Positions 62,674 to 64,000 of a DNA stretch of 64,000 nt are shown here, piece after piece; position 1 is the first letter of the stretch, and every line of letters begins with the position of its first letter. Origin of the DNA: Caballeronia zhejiangensis. Its GTDB lineage: Bacteria > Pseudomonadota > Gammaproteobacteria > Burkholderiales > Burkholderiaceae. The stretch lies in assembly GCF_000698575.1 (NCBI RefSeq), contig NZ_JFHD01000023.1, positions 1 to 64,000 on the forward strand, written 5' to 3'. The position numbers were made by a program, and so were the translations under genes. A model generated the notes under the pieces. It did not search any database, was not told the origin of the DNA, and saw nothing but the letters and a program-made list of their open reading frames with translations.

Positions 62674-63378
62674 ATGTTCGAGAAAATTCCGCCGCGCGCG
62701 TTGAGCGACACCGTCGCGCAACAATTGCAAAAGTTGATCGAGAAGGGCAGTTTCGCCGCGACCGGCAAGCTGCCGACCGAAGCGGTGCTCGCGCAGGAAT
62801 TCGGCGTGAGCCGCACGGTCATTCGCGAAGCCATCTCGCGGCTGAAGAACGAAGGCATGGTCGAGCCGCGTCAGGGCAGCGGCGTATTCATCGTCGAGCG
62901 CGCGGGGATTCGGCCGTTGCGCATCGATTATGCGCAGGCGGTCGAGCCCGGCGCGGTCGTGCAGATTCTCGCGCTGCGCCGGGCGATCGAGGCCGAAGTG
63001 GCATCCGAAGCCGCGCAGCGGCGTACCGACGAACAACTCGCCGCCATCGATGACGCGCTCGCATCCATCGATGAAGCCGTGCGCGATGGCCGCGACGGCG
63101 TCGCCGAGGACGTCGCGTTCCATCGGGAAATCGCCAACGCGACCGGCAATCCGTACTTCCTGAAAACCCTCACGTTTCTGAACCAGTACCTGGAAGCGGG
63201 CACGCTCGTTACGCGCGGCAACGAGGCGCTGCGCGAGGACTTCATGCGTCAGGTGCGCGAGGAGCACGCGGCGATCGTCGAGGCGATCCGCGCGCGCGAG
63301 CCCGACGCCGCGCGCCACGCCGCGCAGACGCATCTCATCAACGCCGCGCGCCGACTGGCGGAAGCGGGCATCTGTTAA
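62674..63378 (+). CDS. FadR-subfamily GntR regulator
   Basis: A 234-residue GntR regulator of the FadR subfamily: winged helix with KLPTEAVLAQEFGVSRTVIR at the N-terminus and an all-helical FCD ligand domain with metal-site residues around FHREIANATGNPYF and HLINAAR. It likely controls the downstream dehydrogenase gene, 10 bases further on. The inducer is probably a sugar acid such as L-threonate or D-erythronate, by analogy with other LtnD loci. Confidence 0.87.
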   Translation: MFEKIPPRALSDTVAQQLQKLIEKGSFAATGKLPTEAVLAQEFGVSRTVIREAISRLKNEGMVEPRQGSGVFIVERAGIRPLRIDYAQAVEPGAVVQILALRRAIEAEVASEAAQRRTDEQLAAIDDALASIDEAVRDGRDGVAEDVAFHREIANATGNPYFLKTLTFLNQYLEAGTLVTRGNEALREDFMRQVREEHAAIVEAIRAREPDAARHAAQTHLINAARRLAEAGIC

Positions 63379-63388
63379 GGAATCTGCG

Positions 63389-64000
63389 ATGACACGAAAC
63401 GTCGGAGTGATCGGTTTGGGCGCAATGGGCATGGGCGTCGCGCGCTCGTTGCTGCGGGCGGGCTTCGCCGTGCATGCGTGCGACGTGCGCCAGCCGGTGC
63501 TCGATGCGTTCGCGGCCGAAGGCGGCATCGCGTGCGCGTCGCCGGCCGAGTTGGGCGGCAAGTGCGCGGTCGTGCTGACGGTCGTCGTCAATGCGGCGCA
63601 GACCGAAGCCGTGCTGTTCGGCGAAACCGGCGCGGTCGAAGCGATGAAACCCGGCGGCGTCGTGCTCGCGTGCGCGACGGTATCGCCGCAATTCGCCGCC
63701 GATCTCGGCAAGCGCATCGGCGAGAAGGGCGTGCACATGCTCGACGCGCCCTTGTCCGGCGGCGCGGCGAAAGCCAGCTCCGGCGAAATGACGATGATGA
63801 CCTCCGGCCCCGCCGACGCCTACGCCGCCTGCGAGGACGTACTCGACGCGATCGCGGGCAAGGTCTATCGGCTCGGCGACGCCCACGGCGCGGGCTCGAA
63901 GGTGAAGATCATCAATCAGTTGCTGGCGGGCGTGCATATCGCGGCGGCGGCCGAAGCGATGGCGCTCGGCCTGCGCGAAGGCGTCGATCCGGATGCGCTT
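63389..64000 (+). CDS. ltnD: L-threonate/2-hydroxy-acid dehydrogenase family protein (LtnD-like), truncated by window end
   Basis: The first 204 residues of a beta-hydroxyacid dehydrogenase; the rest is outside the window. The Rossmann motif is VIGLGAMGMGVARSL, the substrate loop is DAPLSGGAAKASSGEMTMMT, and the catalytic lysine is in AGSKVKIINQLLAGVHIAAA. The pattern fits LtnD, which oxidises L-threonate or D-erythronate at C2, and the adjacent FadR regulator is typical of such clusters. Orthologues in the same family include tartronate semialdehyde reductases, so the symbol is tentative. Confidence 0.75.
   Translation, partial: MTRNVGVIGLGAMGMGVARSLLRAGFAVHACDVRQPVLDAFAAEGGIACASPAELGGKCAVVLTVVVNAAQTEAVLFGETGAVEAMKPGGVVLACATVSPQFAADLGKRIGEKGVHMLDAPLSGGAAKASSGEMTMMTSGPADAYAACEDVLDAIAGKVYRLGDAHGAGSKVKIINQLLAGVHIAAAAEAMALGLREGVDPDAL

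Overview
The window is a GC-rich stretch (roughly 62-65% GC by eye) that reads as Burkholderiaceae, most likely Paraburkholderia, Caballeronia or a close Burkholderia relative. The reasons are the gene families, the paired GlxA-type AraC regulators, a Burkholderia-type porin, the FadR/LtnD and MarR/SDR cassettes, and a long intergenic repeat carrying conserved hairpins. I see no rRNA, tRNA, CRISPR array, phage or transposase gene. Homology calls come from reading protein motifs, not from database searches.

From about 0.4 to 30.3 kb lies a supercluster for quaternary ammonium compounds. A GbdR-like regulator (940-1935) is divergent from a long run of genes: a dipeptidase-like protein, a V4R-like protein, dgcA, dgcB, an ETF pair, gbcA and gbcB. 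These take glycine betaine to dimethylglycine and then sarcosine, passing electrons to the ETF pair. A betaine-binding protein follows. purU (formyl-THF hydrolysis, one-carbon balance), a LysR regulator with betC (choline sulfatase) and a choline-binding protein come next. After a GT34-like glycosyltransferase, a porin and a second GlxA regulator comes an unusual 1023-residue protein combining an acetoacetyl-CoA-synthetase-like adenylation domain, a carrier protein and a thioesterase. A carnitine module completes the region: caiX, cdhB (BKACE), cdhA and cdhC, which would turn carnitine into betaine plus acetoacetate. Three orphan periplasmic binding proteins occur with no permease or ATPase. 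betA, betB and sarcosine oxidase are absent from the window.

Two full copies and one partial copy of a roughly 615-627 bp inverted-repeat-ended element (1-287, 13531-14157, 27188-27802) punctuate this region.

From 30.2 to 43.4 kb are a copper P1B-ATPase with a clear CueR-type promoter, a DUF1254/1214 lipoprotein, a large DUF748/AsmA-like protein, a DUF29 protein, an EmrB-like MFS pump, an amino-acid binding protein, a YbdL-like aminotransferase and a divergent LysR regulator. From 43.6 to 51 kb are a TctDE-like two-component pair, two small unknown genes, a LivJ-like binding protein, a MarR-SDR-thiolase unit and a YCII-family protein. From 51.2 to 58 kb is a LacI-controlled sugar or cyclitol cassette (RbsA/C/B-type ABC importer, TIM-barrel isomerase, Gfo/Idh/MocA dehydrogenase). 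The last part holds gnd, a GIY-YIG-like small protein, panE, a split chromate transporter, a thioredoxin-like protein, and a FadR regulator beside a truncated ltnD-like dehydrogenase cut by the window edge.

The most unusual observations are the A-PCP-TE protein in a carnitine/betaine locus, the dipeptidase homologue lacking three of the five usual zinc ligands, DgcA lacking one of four cluster cysteines, and the structured repeat family.
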